DNA from: Vulcaniibacterium tengchongense
GTDB taxonomy: Bacteria > Pseudomonadota > Gammaproteobacteria > Xanthomonadales > Xanthomonadaceae
DNA length: 64,000 bases
NCBI RefSeq assembly: GCF_003814555.1
Contig: NZ_RKQN01000002.1
Span: forward strand, 496,001-560,000
Direction of reading: 5' to 3'
Positions 55,246 through 64,000 of this stretch are shown in pieces (positions within the stretch are counted from its first letter, which is position 1; every line of letters starts with the position of its first letter). Made by a program: the position numbers and the translations under genes. The notes below the pieces were generated by a model, which saw only the letters and a list, made by a program, of their open reading frames with translations, was not told where the DNA came from and did no database searches.

Positions 55246-56003
55246 TCAGGCCTTCAGGCGCCAGCCGGTGCGGAAGATCCAGTACACCGCCGCCAGGCAG
55301 GCGAGCAGGAAGCCGACGATCGCCGCCAGGCTGATGCCGACGTCGACGTCGGCCTGGCCGTAGAAGCTCCAGCGGAATCCGCTGATCAGGTACACCACCG
55401 GGTTGAACAGCGCGATCTTCTGCCACAGCGGCGGCAGCATCGAGATCGAATAGAACGCGCCGCCGAGGAAGGTCAGCGGGGTCACGATCATCAGCGGGAT
55501 CAGCTGCAGGCGCTGGAAGCTGTCCGCCCACAGGCCGATGATGAAGCCGAACAGGCAGAACGTCAGCGCGGTCAGCACCAGGAACGCCAGCATCCAGCCC
55601 GGGTGCGCGATCTCGTAGTCGACGAAGAAGCGCGCGGTGAGCAGGATCAGCGTGCCCAGCATCAGCGACTTGGTGGCCGCCGCGCCGACGTAGCCGACCA
55701 CGATCTCCAGCGTCGAGACCGGCGCCGACAGCAGCTCGTAGATCGTGCCCGACCACTTCGGCAGGTAGATGCCGAAGGATGCGTTCGAGATGCTCTCGCT
55801 CAGCAGCGACAGCATGACCAGGCCGGGGATGATGAAGGCGCCGTAGCTGACTCCGTCCACCTCGCCCATGCGCGCGCCGATCGCCGCGCCGAACACGATG
55901 AAGTACAGCGAGGTGGACAGCACCGGCGAGACGATGCTCTCCATCAGGGTGCGGAAGGTGCGGGCCATCTCGAAGCGGTAGATGGCGCCGACGGCATGCA
56001 GGT

Positions 56004-56007
<4 letters not shown>
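55246..56007 (-). CDS. ABC-2 type transporter permease
   Basis: A 253-residue permease with six spans. [33 protein letters not shown] and [44 protein letters not shown] are typical of ABC-2 (YadH/NodJ-like) exporters. The start overlaps the ATPase gene by four bases (ATGA). With the ATPase it forms a complete exporter, perhaps for a lipid-linked glycan or antibiotic. The E. coli yadG/yadH pair is the closest named equivalent. Confidence 0.9.
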
Positions 56008-56945
<938 letters not shown>

Positions 56946-57001
56946 GCGGCGGAGGGTCGCGGGATCGGGAGCGCGCATCGTAACGGACACGGGCCCGGCG
57001 C

Positions 57002-57106
57002 TCAGCCGAGCTCGCCGATGCTGCGGCCGGACGCGTCGCAATCGCGCCAGCGTCCTTCCAGCTGTCGGGCGAGGCGGCGCAGGAAACGGCGGAGGTTCGC
57101 CAGCAT
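57002..57106 (-). CDS. Candidate small basic protein (34 residues)
   Basis: Reads [20 protein letters not shown], then [15 protein letters not shown] good GGAG ribosome site stands eight to ten bases before the ATG, and the first 20 residues would form a basic amphipathic helix. It lies 56 bases upstream of the ABC ATPase gene on the same strand. No family recognised; it could be a leader peptide or simply chance. Confidence 0.4.
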   Translation of the reverse strand: MLANLRRFLRRLARQLEGRWRDCDASGRSIGELG

Positions 57107-57303
57107 GTTGTCGTCTCCTTGGGCGGGAACCCAGGGTAAGGGCGCCTCCCGGGAGCGATAAGCCGTGCCCGCGGGGAAGGATCGTCCCGCCGACGGGGCA
57201 ATCCAGCCGCGCTGGAAGCGCCGCCGGCGTTGCGGCCTAATAGGCGGCCCGTCCGCCGTTCGCGCGCAGCGAACGGCGGCGCACCGTTCCCGCGGAGGCC
57301 GCC

Positions 57304-57678
57304 ATGCAGTTCCTGCTCCTGGTCTACACCGACGAATCCCTGCTCGAGGCCCTGCCCGAGGGCGAATACGACACGATGATGCGCGCCTGCCTGGCCCATG
57401 CCGACGAGATGCGCGGCGAAGGCAGGCTGCTGGCCTCGCAGCAGCTCGAGGCGCCGGCGAGCGCGAAGGCCGTGCGCATCCGCAACGGCCGCACCACCGT
57501 GGTCGATGGGCCGTTCGCGGAGACCAAGGAAGTGCTGGCCGGCTTCAACCTGATCGAAGCCGGCAGCATCGAAGAGGCCGCGCGCATCGCCGCGCAGTTC
57601 CCCTGGGCGCGCACCGGCTGCATCGAAGTGCGGCCGGTGCGCGACATGGACGCCGAACGGCGCCGCGTCGGCGCCTGA
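57304..57678 (+). CDS. YciI-related (YCII/DGPF domain) protein
   Basis: A 124-residue protein of the YCII superfamily: [49 protein letters not shown] and [46 protein letters not shown]. The D-G-P-F-A-E-T-K-E motif defines the DGPF group, often found beside sigma factor genes, but none is next to it here. GGAGG lies six bases before the ATG. Function unknown. Confidence 0.9.
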   Translation: MQFLLLVYTDESLLEALPEGEYDTMMRACLAHADEMRGEGRLLASQQLEAPASAKAVRIRNGRTTVVDGPFAETKEVLAGFNLIEAGSIEEAARIAAQFPWARTGCIEVRPVRDMDAERRRVGA

Positions 57679-57838
57679 GTCTCGGCGCCTGCGACGCGCG
57701 CGCGACACTGGCGCCCTCCTCGTCAGGGAGAGCGCCGGAGCGGCGCGCGGACTGGGCCCGTGCGCCGCTTCGGCGTTTTGACGTCGCAGGCGGTTCCGGC
57801 GAGGCGCGCTCGGGCGAGCGCCCGGGCGGTCCCGCGCC

Positions 57839-58075
57839 TCACTCGGCGGCGGCGTCCTCGCCGCCGTCCTCGGCCGGCACGCCGCTGCTGCGCCGGTCGC
57901 GCAACCGGTCCTCGACCGACTCGCCGCGGTCTTCCAGGTCGGCTTCGCGCAAGGCCTGGTCCAGCCGCTGCTCGTCGCCGGGCCGGCGCAGGCCGTGGTG
58001 CTGGCCGCTGATCTCGCCGCCCGGCTCGGGCGGGCGCACCAGGTCGCGGGGGATGTCGTCGTCTCGGGTGTTCAT
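57839..58075 (-). CDS. Small acidic hydrophilic protein
   Basis: A 78-residue protein, rich in D, E, R and G, with no hydrophobic segment ([53 protein letters not shown] read in parts). It is probably disordered. Its start at 58075 lacks a strong ribosome site. It belongs to a group of tiny charged proteins in this region (see 58810 and 59042). No family recognised. Confidence 0.5.
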   Translation of the reverse strand: MNTRDDDIPRDLVRPPEPGGEISGQHHGLRRPGDEQRLDQALREADLEDRGESVEDRLRDRRSSGVPAEDGGEDAAAE

Positions 58076-58143
58076 CGCGTTCGTGTCCGGCGGGAGGAAG
58101 GGCGTCCAGCCGCGGGCCCCGGGCCTGCGGCCGGCGTGATCGC

Positions 58144-58590
58144 TCAGCGGTCGTCCTGCTGCGCGCTGCGTTGCTTGCCCTTCATCGCATGGGCGGCGGC
58201 CAGCTCCTGCTGCGACAGGCTGCCGTCGCCGTTGCCGTCCATCTGCGCGAACTTGCGCTGCATGCCGGCGTCGTACTCGGACGCGGTCAGGGTGCCGTCG
58301 CCGTTGCCGTCGAGCTCGGCGAGCTTCTGCGCCGCGCTCATGCCGCCCTTGTCGTCGCGGTCCTTGCGCGCGTCCAGTTCCGCGGCGGTGAGGTTGCCGT
58401 CGCCGTTGGCGTCCATCTGCCCGAACTTGGCCTGCGCCGCGGCCGCATGTTCGGTCGCGGACACGGAGCCGTCGCCGTTGCTGTCCATGCTCTTGAGCTT
58501 GTCGCCCTTGTCGCCGGCCCAGGCGGTGCCGGCCAGCGCGAACAGCGCCGCGGCGATCGTGGTGGTGCGGAAAGTGGTGCTGCGTTTCAT
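58144..58590 (-). CDS. Exported EF-hand calcium-binding protein
   Basis: A 148-residue protein with signal peptide (TTIAAALFALAGTAWA) and four EF-hand loops: DSNGDGSVSATE, DANGDGNLTAAE, DGNGDGTLTASE and DGNGDGSLSQQE. All loops keep the calcium-coordinating D-x-N-G-D-G-x-[IVL]-x-x-x-E pattern. It is a calmodulin-like periplasmic calcium sensor or buffer. A GAGGAGCACAGCA ribosome site precedes the ATG at 58590. Confidence 0.92.
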   Translation of the reverse strand: MKRSTTFRTTTIAAALFALAGTAWAGDKGDKLKSMDSNGDGSVSATEHAAAAQAKFGQMDANGDGNLTAAELDARKDRDDKGGMSAAQKLAELDGNGDGTLTASEYDAGMQRKFAQMDGNGDGSLSQQELAAAHAMKGKQRSAQQDDR

Positions 58591-58809
58591 TGCTGTGCTC
58601 CTCGACTGCGCATTGCTGCGTTCTCCCCGGCGGGCGCAGACTGCGCCGCGCGCGGTGAGGCCGCCGTCAATTGCTGCATCGCGAAACCGCTGCGGGACGC
58701 GTCCGTTCACGCGCATGAACCGTGTTAGCGCGGCCTCACGGTTTCCTGCGCCGCGGCTAACGCGCAGGCGCGTAGCGTGCATGGACTCGGCAACGCAGTG
58801 GAGCAGCAA

Positions 58810-59016
58810 ATGGGCACCAACAAGCACGCGCGCGACCGGGTCGAATCCGGCCGCACCACGCCACCCAGCGGCCACGACGAGACGACCGACCGCAGCCACG
58901 CGCTGCGCGCCGGCAAGAACGGGCCGACCCAGCGCAAGAGCGCGCCCGAGCGCGAGGCGCCGACCCGGCCCGAGGGTCGCGACGACCACCGCAGCGGCAG
59001 CGACAAGCGCCATTGA
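58810..59016 (+). CDS. Small charged protein
   Basis: A 68-residue very hydrophilic protein (MGTNKHARDRVESGRTTPPS, HALRAGKNGPTQRKSAPERE, RPEGRDDHRSGSDKRH). GTGGAG stands nine bases before the ATG. It is followed after 25 bases by another tiny basic gene, so they form a likely operon. No recognised domain; it may be a stress-related or nucleic-acid-associated disordered protein. Confidence 0.55.
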   Translation: MGTNKHARDRVESGRTTPPSGHDETTDRSHALRAGKNGPTQRKSAPEREAPTRPEGRDDHRSGSDKRH

Positions 59017-59041
59017 CCCACCCACCCCGCAGAGGCACCCG

Positions 59042-59221
59042 ATGCGCCCGGACAAGCAGAAACTGAATGCGCAGCACAAGGAAGGCGCCAAGCGCGCACG
59101 CAAGGACCTGGAGAACCGCCGCCCGCCCAAGGCGGCGTCCAAGCAAGGCCACGCGGCCAAGCAGGCCGGGCAGGACTCCGTGCTGCGCCGCGACGAGCCC
59201 GGCGGGCACCGCCTGCACTGA
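59042..59221 (+). CDS. Small basic protein
   Basis: A 59-residue lysine/arginine-rich protein: MRPDKQKLNAQHKEGAKRAR, KDLENRRPPKAASKQGHAAK, QAGQDSVLRRDEPGGHRLH. GAGG lies about eight bases before the ATG. Resembles small histone-like or stress proteins of Xanthomonadaceae, but I cannot name a family. Likely co-transcribed with the preceding gene. Confidence 0.6.
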   Translation: MRPDKQKLNAQHKEGAKRARKDLENRRPPKAASKQGHAAKQAGQDSVLRRDEPGGHRLH

Positions 59222-59390
59222 CCGGCGCGCCGCGACGCACGCCGTCCGCCGGGACGGTTTCCGTGAACCGGAACCGTCGCGCGGATGCGCGGTGCGCGGG
59301 AACGGCGACCGCCGTCATGGTTTCCCGCTGGCGCGCCGGCGGCGCCGACGTAACATGCCTCGGCATCGCGCCACTCCCGAGGGGGAAACC

Positions 59391-59702
59391 ATGAAACGTC
59401 TGTTGTGCGCCGTCTCGCTTGCCGGCCTGCTGCTGGCCTCGTCCGCCGCTCTCGCCAAGGGCCCGCCGCACGGCGGCCACCCGCCGGGCCACCACAAGGG
59501 CTGGCACTCGGGCCACAAGGACTGGAAGCGCGGCGAAAAGGTGCCCGTGGTCTACCTGGAGCCGAAGTACGTCGTCGACTACCACCACCATCATCTCGCC
59601 CCGCCGCCGCCGGGCCACCGCTGGATCCGCACCGACGACGGCAAGTACCTGCTGATCGCGGTGGCGACGGGCATCATCGCCGACATCCTGCTGCACCACT
59701 GA
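59391..59702 (+). CDS. RcnB family exported histidine-rich protein
   Basis: A 103-residue protein with signal peptide MKRLLCAVSLAGLLLASSAALA, a histidine-rich segment (HGGHPPGHHKGWHSGHKDW, VVDYHHHHLAPPPPGHRW) and the RcnB core RTDDGKYLLIAVATGIIADILL. RcnB-type periplasmic proteins modulate nickel/cobalt content; the histidine clusters suggest metal binding. GAGGGGGAAACC precedes the ATG. Confidence 0.85.
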   Translation: MKRLLCAVSLAGLLLASSAALAKGPPHGGHPPGHHKGWHSGHKDWKRGEKVPVVYLEPKYVVDYHHHHLAPPPPGHRWIRTDDGKYLLIAVATGIIADILLHH

Positions 59703-60163
59703 GCCGCGGCCGCGCCGCGCGTCGGACCGCAACGACCCGGCGCGGCCGGCGGCGGCCAGGCCGCTCACCTCGCCGTTGACGTCGCGGATCTCGGTGGAAG
59801 CGAAGCCGACCTCGGCGAAGGGGCCGGCGGCCTCATGGAAGGCGTCGCCCACGGCAGCGACGAGGCCTGGCGCCTCGCCGATGACGTCGACCGCCGCAAC
59901 GGCGACGTCCGGAACCTCAACGATGACGTCGATGACCTCAAAGATGACGTTCGTGACCGCGTCGGTGGCGTCCGGGACCTTGTCGTTGAGGTCGCCGACG
60001 CCTCGTCGGCGGCGCCAGGAAGGCGCCCCCGGGCTGGCTCGCGCCGGTCGCGGATCGGGCGGGACGGCGGCTCCGGCCCGTGCGGGGTGCTCCCGCGGCA
60101 AGGGCAGAGGGCGGTGCATGCCGGCGGCGCGGCGCCTTGCCCCTGCGCCGGCGGACGGACGCC
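59703..60163. other. Non-coding region carrying a 21-bp-period tandem repeat
   Basis: No gene with a usable start is supported in 59703-60163. The notable content is the tandem repeat described separately (59769-59999). The bases 60003-60163 look like ordinary high-GC spacer before the convergent small membrane gene. Confidence 0.5.
59769..59999. repeat. Degenerate 21-bp tandem repeat, 11 units
   Basis: Starting at 59769, every 21 bases a unit begins mostly with CTC (or CGC, CTT, GGC), carries GATGACGTC or a variant in the middle and ends in GAC or similar. Eleven consecutive units fit without a gap. Translation gives seven-residue repeats on either strand: L-x-D-D-V-x-D-like on the plus strand and V-x-D-V-x-x-E-like on the minus strand. 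Both frames are open throughout, but no start codon with ribosome site precedes them. Confidence 0.7.
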
Positions 60164-60421
60164 TCAGAGGCCGTCCTGCGCCCGGCCGGGATTGGGGGTG
60201 TCGCCGCTGCCGATGCCGTGGCTGGCCTGGCCCGCCGCCTGGGAAGCGAGGCCGATGCTCGCCCGGGGCTCGCCGGCCAGCACCGGGTCGCCATGCGGCG
60301 AGGTGGTCTCGCCTTCGTCGAGGGGTGCCGACGGCCTGCGCGGAGCGCCCGGGCGCCGCTGCCAGGCGCGATAGGCGGCATAGCCGATGGCGGCCACGGC
60401 CACGGTCCTCAGGATGCGCAT
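60164..60421 (-). CDS. Small membrane-anchored protein
   Basis: An 85-residue protein beginning MRILRTVAVAAIGYAAYRAW, one short span, then a polar tail (QRRPGAPRRPSAPLDEGETT, ASIGLASQAAGQASHGIGSG). A strong GAGGAGAACGG ribosome site precedes the ATG at 60421. Similar single-span small proteins are common in this family of bacteria. Function unknown. Confidence 0.65.
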   Translation of the reverse strand: MRILRTVAVAAIGYAAYRAWQRRPGAPRRPSAPLDEGETTSPHGDPVLAGEPRASIGLASQAAGQASHGIGSGDTPNPGRAQDGL

Positions 60422-60635
60422 TGCCGTTCTCCTCGTGCTGTCGAACGCGCAGCTTGCCGCGCAAGGCGTCATGCGGGCGTGACCCGGAGGTCAGGGAAGC
60501 GTGCATGCGCGCGCCGTCGCCGCGCCGCAAGCGGAACGCCCGGCGCCGGCCCACGGGCGCGGTGCGTGCGCGCGGCGCGGCGATGCGGCCGCCCGGCGCT
60601 GGCGGATCGGCGCGCCTGCCCGCCATCATGGGGCG

Positions 60636-61730
60636 ATGCCCCTCGCCCTCGACCACCTGCGCCGCTACGCCGTCGCGCGCTCGCTGTTCAAGCCCACCAC
60701 GCTGCCGCGCGCCGTCGAGCGCCTCGGCTTCGTCCAGGCCGATCCGATCCGCGCGCCGGCGCGGGCGCAGGACCTGACCCTGCGCCACCGCGTGGCCGGC
60801 TATCGCGCGGGCGACCTGGAACGCCGCTATCCGCGGCTGCCGCTGGAGGAGGACTTCTTCGTCAACTACGGCTTCGTGCCGCGGCCGCTGCACCGGCTGA
60901 TGCATCCGCGCACGCCGCGGATCGCGTGGTCGAAGGCGCAATGGAAGCGGGCGCGTGCGGTGCTGGCCTTCGTCGCCGAGCGCGGCGAGGCGCATCCGCG
61001 CGAGGTGGACGCCCACTTCGGCCACGGCAAGGCCACCAACTGGTTCGGCGGCTCGTCCAACGCGAGTACGCAACTGCTCGACGGCATGCACTACCGCGGC
61101 CTGCTGCGGGTGGCGCGGCGCGAGGGCGGCACCCGCGTCTATGCGCCGCGCGTCGCCGACGACGTGCCCGCCGACGAAGCCACCGCGCACGCGCGGATGG
61201 ACGCGCTGGTGGACGTGGTGGTGCGCAAGTACGCGCCGCTGCCGGCGTCCACGCTGGCGCAGCTGGTCGGCCATTTGCGCGGCGGCGCGCCGCAGTGGGG
61301 CGCGCTGCGCGCGGCGGCGCTGGCGCGGGCGAAGCGGCGCCTGGGGCACGCGCGCGTGGACGGCGTGGACTGGTACTGGCCGGAGGAGGAGAACCCGGCG
61401 AGCGCGCGCTGGCGCCCGAACGAAACGGTGCGCCTGCTGGCGCCGTTCGATCCGGTGGCGTGGGACCGGCGCCGCTTCGAGGCGTTCTGGGGCTGGGCCT
61501 ACCGCTTCGAGGCCTACACGCCGGCGCCCAAGCGCAAGCTCGGCTACTACGCGCTGCCGCTGCTGTGGCGCGACCGCGTGATCGGCTGGGCCAACCTCTC
61601 CGCCGCCGGCGGCAGGCTCGCCTGCGATTTCGGCTACGTCGCAGGCCGCCCGCCGCGCGACGCCGACTTCGACCGCGAGCTCGAGGCCGAGCTGGCGCGC
61701 ATGCGCGGGTTCCTGGGCCTGGACGGCTGA
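60636..61730 (+). CDS. ycaQ: YcaQ-type winged-helix DNA glycosylase
   Basis: A 364-residue HTH_42 family protein: LDHLRRYAVARSLF, then VERLGFVQADPIRAPARAQD, HRVAGYRAGDLERRYP and EEDFFVNYGFVPRPL. Q-A-D is the QxD catalytic motif of the YcaQ/AlkX group, which unhooks DNA interstrand cross-links and removes alkylated bases, whereas the AlkZ group has QxQ. The ATG at 60636 begins the family sequence. It would protect against alkylating agents. Confidence 0.85.
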   Translation: MPLALDHLRRYAVARSLFKPTTLPRAVERLGFVQADPIRAPARAQDLTLRHRVAGYRAGDLERRYPRLPLEEDFFVNYGFVPRPLHRLMHPRTPRIAWSKAQWKRARAVLAFVAERGEAHPREVDAHFGHGKATNWFGGSSNASTQLLDGMHYRGLLRVARREGGTRVYAPRVADDVPADEATAHARMDALVDVVVRKYAPLPASTLAQLVGHLRGGAPQWGALRAAALARAKRRLGHARVDGVDWYWPEEENPASARWRPNETVRLLAPFDPVAWDRRRFEAFWGWAYRFEAYTPAPKRKLGYYALPLLWRDRVIGWANLSAAGGRLACDFGYVAGRPPRDADFDRELEAELARMRGFLGLDG

Positions 61731-61936
61731 GGCCGAGAGCGGGGCCTGGCCACCGCCGTCCGCGAAGCGTTCCCGCACCCGAAGGGCGGCACGCCCCGCG
61801 GAACCGGGGGTCGCGGCGTCCACGCCGATGGCGGGCCGCGCGATCCCGGCGCGAGCCGCGCCCGCTTCGCGGCGTCGCCGCGGCGCGCGACGCCGTTTCG
61901 CGCCTCCTTGGCGTGCGCTTGCGCAGAGTACGCCGC

Positions 61937-62203
61937 ATGCAGATGCCCGACCTGATCGGCTGGCTGTCCTCGGCCATCCTCATCGCCACCCTGTCCCGGC
62001 AGACCTGGCGCCAATGGCGCGAACCCGACCCGCGCGGCGTGTCGTACTGGCTGTTCCTCGGCCAGATCGCCGCGTCCACCGGCTTCGTCGTCTACAGCTG
62101 GATGCTGCGCAACTGGGTGTTCATCGTCACCAACTCGCTCATCCTGCTGACCGCCGTCGCCGGCCAGCTGGTGCTGTGGCGCGCACGCCGGCAGTGCCGC
62201 TGA
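61937..62203 (+). CDS. SemiSWEET/PQ-loop-like small membrane protein
   Basis: An 88-residue protein with three spans: IGWLSSAILIATLSRQTWRQW, SYWLFLGQIAASTGFVVYSWML and FIVTNSLILLTAVAGQLVLW. The DPRGVSYWLFLG motif and the three-helix layout are those of PQ-loop SemiSWEET-like sugar transporters, which act as dimers. An alternative ATG lies two codons on (61943). Substrate unknown; it should not be confused with the LABN protein at 37547. Confidence 0.82.
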   Translation: MQMPDLIGWLSSAILIATLSRQTWRQWREPDPRGVSYWLFLGQIAASTGFVVYSWMLRNWVFIVTNSLILLTAVAGQLVLWRARRQCR

Positions 62204-62455
62204 CGGCGCCGCCGGCGCCACGCCCGCCCGGGCGATGTCCGCGGCGCGGCATTTGCGCGGCGGCGGATCGACATGGCGCCGCCCGCGCCGGCGGAGCCGG
62301 CGCGCAGCCGGGCATCGCTGCGGGACGGAAACGGCAGGTGACGCCGCGCCCCCGGGCGCTGCCGGGCCCGGGCCCGCGGCCGGCATTCCGGGCGCGGAAA
62401 CCGGCGTTCCGCTGGCGTGCTGGCGTCTCATGCTGCAGTGCACAATAATGCGCGC

Positions 62456-63682
62456 ATGACCGCGCACGCCCAGGCTTCCCTTGCTTCTTCCCCGCCGCCG
62501 GCGCTGAGCCCGCGCCAGGTGACGCTGATCCTGTTCGCCCTGGCGATGGGCGGGTTCGCCATCGGCACCAGCGAGTTCGTGGTGATGGGCCTGATCAGCG
62601 AGATCGCGCGCGGGCTGGGGGTGAACGAACCGCAGGTCGGCCACGTGGTCAGCGCCTACGCGCTGGGCGTGGTGGTCGGCGCGCCGCTGCTGGCGATCCT
62701 CGGCGCGAAGCTGTCGCGCCGCAGCCTGCTGCTGGCGCTGATGGGCTTCTACGCCTTCGGCAACCTCGCCAGCGCGCTGGCGCCGGGCTATCCCACGCTG
62801 ATGCTGGCGCGCTTCGTCGCCGGGCTTCCGCACGGCGCCTACTTCGGCGTCGCCGCCCTGGTCGCCGCGCGGATCAGCCCGCCGGAGCAGCGCGGCACCG
62901 CGGTCGGACGGGTGATGCTGGGGCTGTCGATCTCGCTGCTGGTCGGCAATCCGCTGGCGACCTGGCTGGGCCAGCACTTCGGCTGGCGTTGGGCGTTCGC
63001 CATCGTCAGCGTGATCGCGCTGGCGACCGTGGCGATGACCGCGCGCGTGCTGCCGCGCGTGAACGCGCCGCGCCCGGACGCGTTGCGCGAGCTGCGCGAC
63101 TTCAACCGCAAGCCGGTGTGGCTGGCGCTGGGCATCGGCGCGATCGGCTTCGCCGGGATGTTCTGCGTCTTCAGCTACCTGGCGCCGACCCTGGTGCAGG
63201 TGACCGGCGTGCGCGAGTCGTTCGTGCCGTTCGGGCTGGTCGCGTTCGGCCTCGGCGGCATCCTCGGCACGCTCGCCGGCGGCTGGCTGTTCGACCGCCT
63301 GCAGTTCCGCGCCGCCGCGGTGGTGCTGGGGTGGTCGGCGCTGGTCCTGCTGCTGTTCCCGCTGGCCGCGCGGTCGGTGTGGACGGTGCTGCCGGCGGTG
63401 CTGGCGGTCGGCACGATGGGCGCGCTCGCGCCGATCCTGCAGGCGCACCTGATGGACGTCGCCGCCGAGGCGCAGACCCTCGCGGCCGCGTCCAACCACT
63501 CGGCGTTCAACACCGCCAACGCGCTCGGGCCGTGGCTGGGCGGCATGGCGATCACCGCCGGCTACGGCTGGACCTCCACCGGCGTGGTCGGCGCCGCGAC
63601 CGCGATCGCCGGGCTGCTGGTCTACTTCTGGGCGCGGCGCGAGGCGCAGGCGCGGGCGGTGCTGGCGGTGGAGTGCGAGTGA
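62456..63682 (+). CDS. MFS transporter, DHA1/AraJ-like exporter
   Basis: A 408-residue permease with about twelve spans. LFALAMGGFAIGTSEFVVMGLI is the first family block of AraJ/SotB-type DHA1 efflux proteins, followed by YALGVVVGAPLLAILGAKLSRR and LMLARFVAGLPHGAYFGVAALVA. The ATG at 62456 is taken; the frame is open to 62417. An AATAAT at 62444-62449 is close enough to be a -10 element with a very short leader. It probably exports drugs or sugars. Confidence 0.9.
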   Translation: MTAHAQASLASSPPPALSPRQVTLILFALAMGGFAIGTSEFVVMGLISEIARGLGVNEPQVGHVVSAYALGVVVGAPLLAILGAKLSRRSLLLALMGFYAFGNLASALAPGYPTLMLARFVAGLPHGAYFGVAALVAARISPPEQRGTAVGRVMLGLSISLLVGNPLATWLGQHFGWRWAFAIVSVIALATVAMTARVLPRVNAPRPDALRELRDFNRKPVWLALGIGAIGFAGMFCVFSYLAPTLVQVTGVRESFVPFGLVAFGLGGILGTLAGGWLFDRLQFRAAAVVLGWSALVLLLFPLAARSVWTVLPAVLAVGTMGALAPILQAHLMDVAAEAQTLAAASNHSAFNTANALGPWLGGMAITAGYGWTSTGVVGAATAIAGLLVYFWARREAQARAVLAVECE

Positions 63683-63734
63683 GCGGCGTCGCGGCCGCGG
63701 CGATCGCCGCGTCGCGCCGTCGCGGCCGAGGCCC

Positions 63735-64000
63735 TCAATAGATCTTGCGCTGGGCCAACGGCGGCGGGCTCCACTGGTAGAGCCAGGTTTCGCTGAGCGC
63801 GTTGCCGGCTTCGTCGCGCAGGAACAGCCGCAGGTCGATCTGGCGGCTGTCGGGGTGGTCGGGCACCGCGTCGAACATCACCCGGTAGCCCCGGATCTCG
63901 TGCTGCGGTCGCGCGGAGATCGTCTGCAGCCTGGCGCCGCGCGCGTCCAGCACCGGTTCCACCTGCGCGTTGCGCGCGGCCAGCGCGGCGAGCGCGCCGC
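63735..64000 (-). CDS. Glucan biosynthesis protein (OpgD/OpgG family), C-terminal end only
   Basis: The last 87 codons of a gene that starts beyond the right edge. EVFDAVPDHPDSRQIDLRLFLRDEAGNALSETWLYQW-like sequence (read as YRVMFDAVPDHPDSRQIDLR and LSETWLYQWSPPPLAQRKIY) is the C-terminal end of periplasmic MdoG/OpgG-OpgD proteins, which make osmoregulated periplasmic glucans. OpgG and OpgD cannot be told apart from this fragment. Confidence 0.75.
   Translation of the reverse strand, partial: GALAALAARNAQVEPVLDARGARLQTISARPQHEIRGYRVMFDAVPDHPDSRQIDLRLFLRDEAGNALSETWLYQWSPPPLAQRKIY

Noticed and set aside
59835-60374. Protein-coding gene over the 21-bp repeat (plus strand ATG 59835)
   Set aside because: The ATG falls inside a repeat unit, without ribosome site, and the frame continues into arginine-rich shadow sequence. 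Reported as a repeat instead.

Overview
The window is a gene-dense chromosomal segment of very high GC content, with almost every third codon position G or C. It suggests a Gammaproteobacterium of the Xanthomonadaceae, most like Lysobacter. The pointers are a XanB2-type chorismatase, which makes the hydroxybenzoate precursors of xanthomonadin-type pigments, several small secreted and membrane proteins typical of this family, and repeated intergenic hairpins. I saw no rRNA, convincing tRNA, CRISPR array, transposase or phage gene. Species assignment is inference.

Layout. 1-5.8 kb: a cut-off 2OG-Fe(II) oxygenase, a DUF885 peptidase-like protein, a family 2 glycosyltransferase, a small lipoprotein, xanB2 and a small membrane protein. 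6.1-11.6 kb: a sulfate uptake locus (porin, sbp, cysT, cysW, cysA). 11.7-13.9 kb: hemB, a GNAT acetyltransferase and a short-chain dehydrogenase. 13.9-18.0 kb: two tandem secreted proteins of the peptide N-glycanase A (PNGase A) family. 18.2-20.3 kb: a beta-propeller protein, aroE and a cysteine-cluster protein. 20.5-29.1 kb: a leftward operon around a MoxR AAA+ ATPase (two RDD proteins, SpoIIM-like, DUF4129, DUF4350, MoxR, DUF2628-like, DUF58), followed by a TauE/SafE permease. 29.1-35.0 kb: gamma-carbonic anhydrase, xthA, a GlsB-type protein, a phosphopantetheinyl transferase, rsmG, parA and parB.

35.2-40.8 kb: DUF4279, a UDP-glucuronate 4-epimerase-like enzyme, a second family 2 glycosyltransferase and a LABN-domain membrane protein (probably an envelope glycan set), then a second DUF885 protein, a small secreted protein with an apparent CTG start, and rpmB-rpmG with a clear promoter and terminator. 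41.0-48.2 kb looks less settled: a decayed lipoprotein gene, a very large transporter-like hybrid sensor kinase, 0.9 kb with no recognisable gene, an overlapping DUF5946/DUF2306 pair, an Lrp/AsnC regulator and a broken monooxygenase. 48.3-64 kb: a cysteine hydrolase, a PepSY protein, two MFS exporters, a HipA-like kinase overlapping a DUF3037 gene, a cold-shock protein, a possible transglutaminase-fold secreted protein, an ABC-2 exporter, an EF-hand protein, several tiny charged proteins, a 21-bp-period tandem repeat, a YcaQ-type DNA glycosylase, a SemiSWEET-like protein and the end of a glucan biosynthesis gene.

Most genes have housekeeping or envelope roles. The parts most worth a second look are the duplicated PNGase A-like pair with its shared leader, the HipA-like/DUF3037 pair, the secreted protein with a bacterial transglutaminase-like motif order, and the 21-bp repeat. 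Family names are recognised from memory of motifs; no database search was run.
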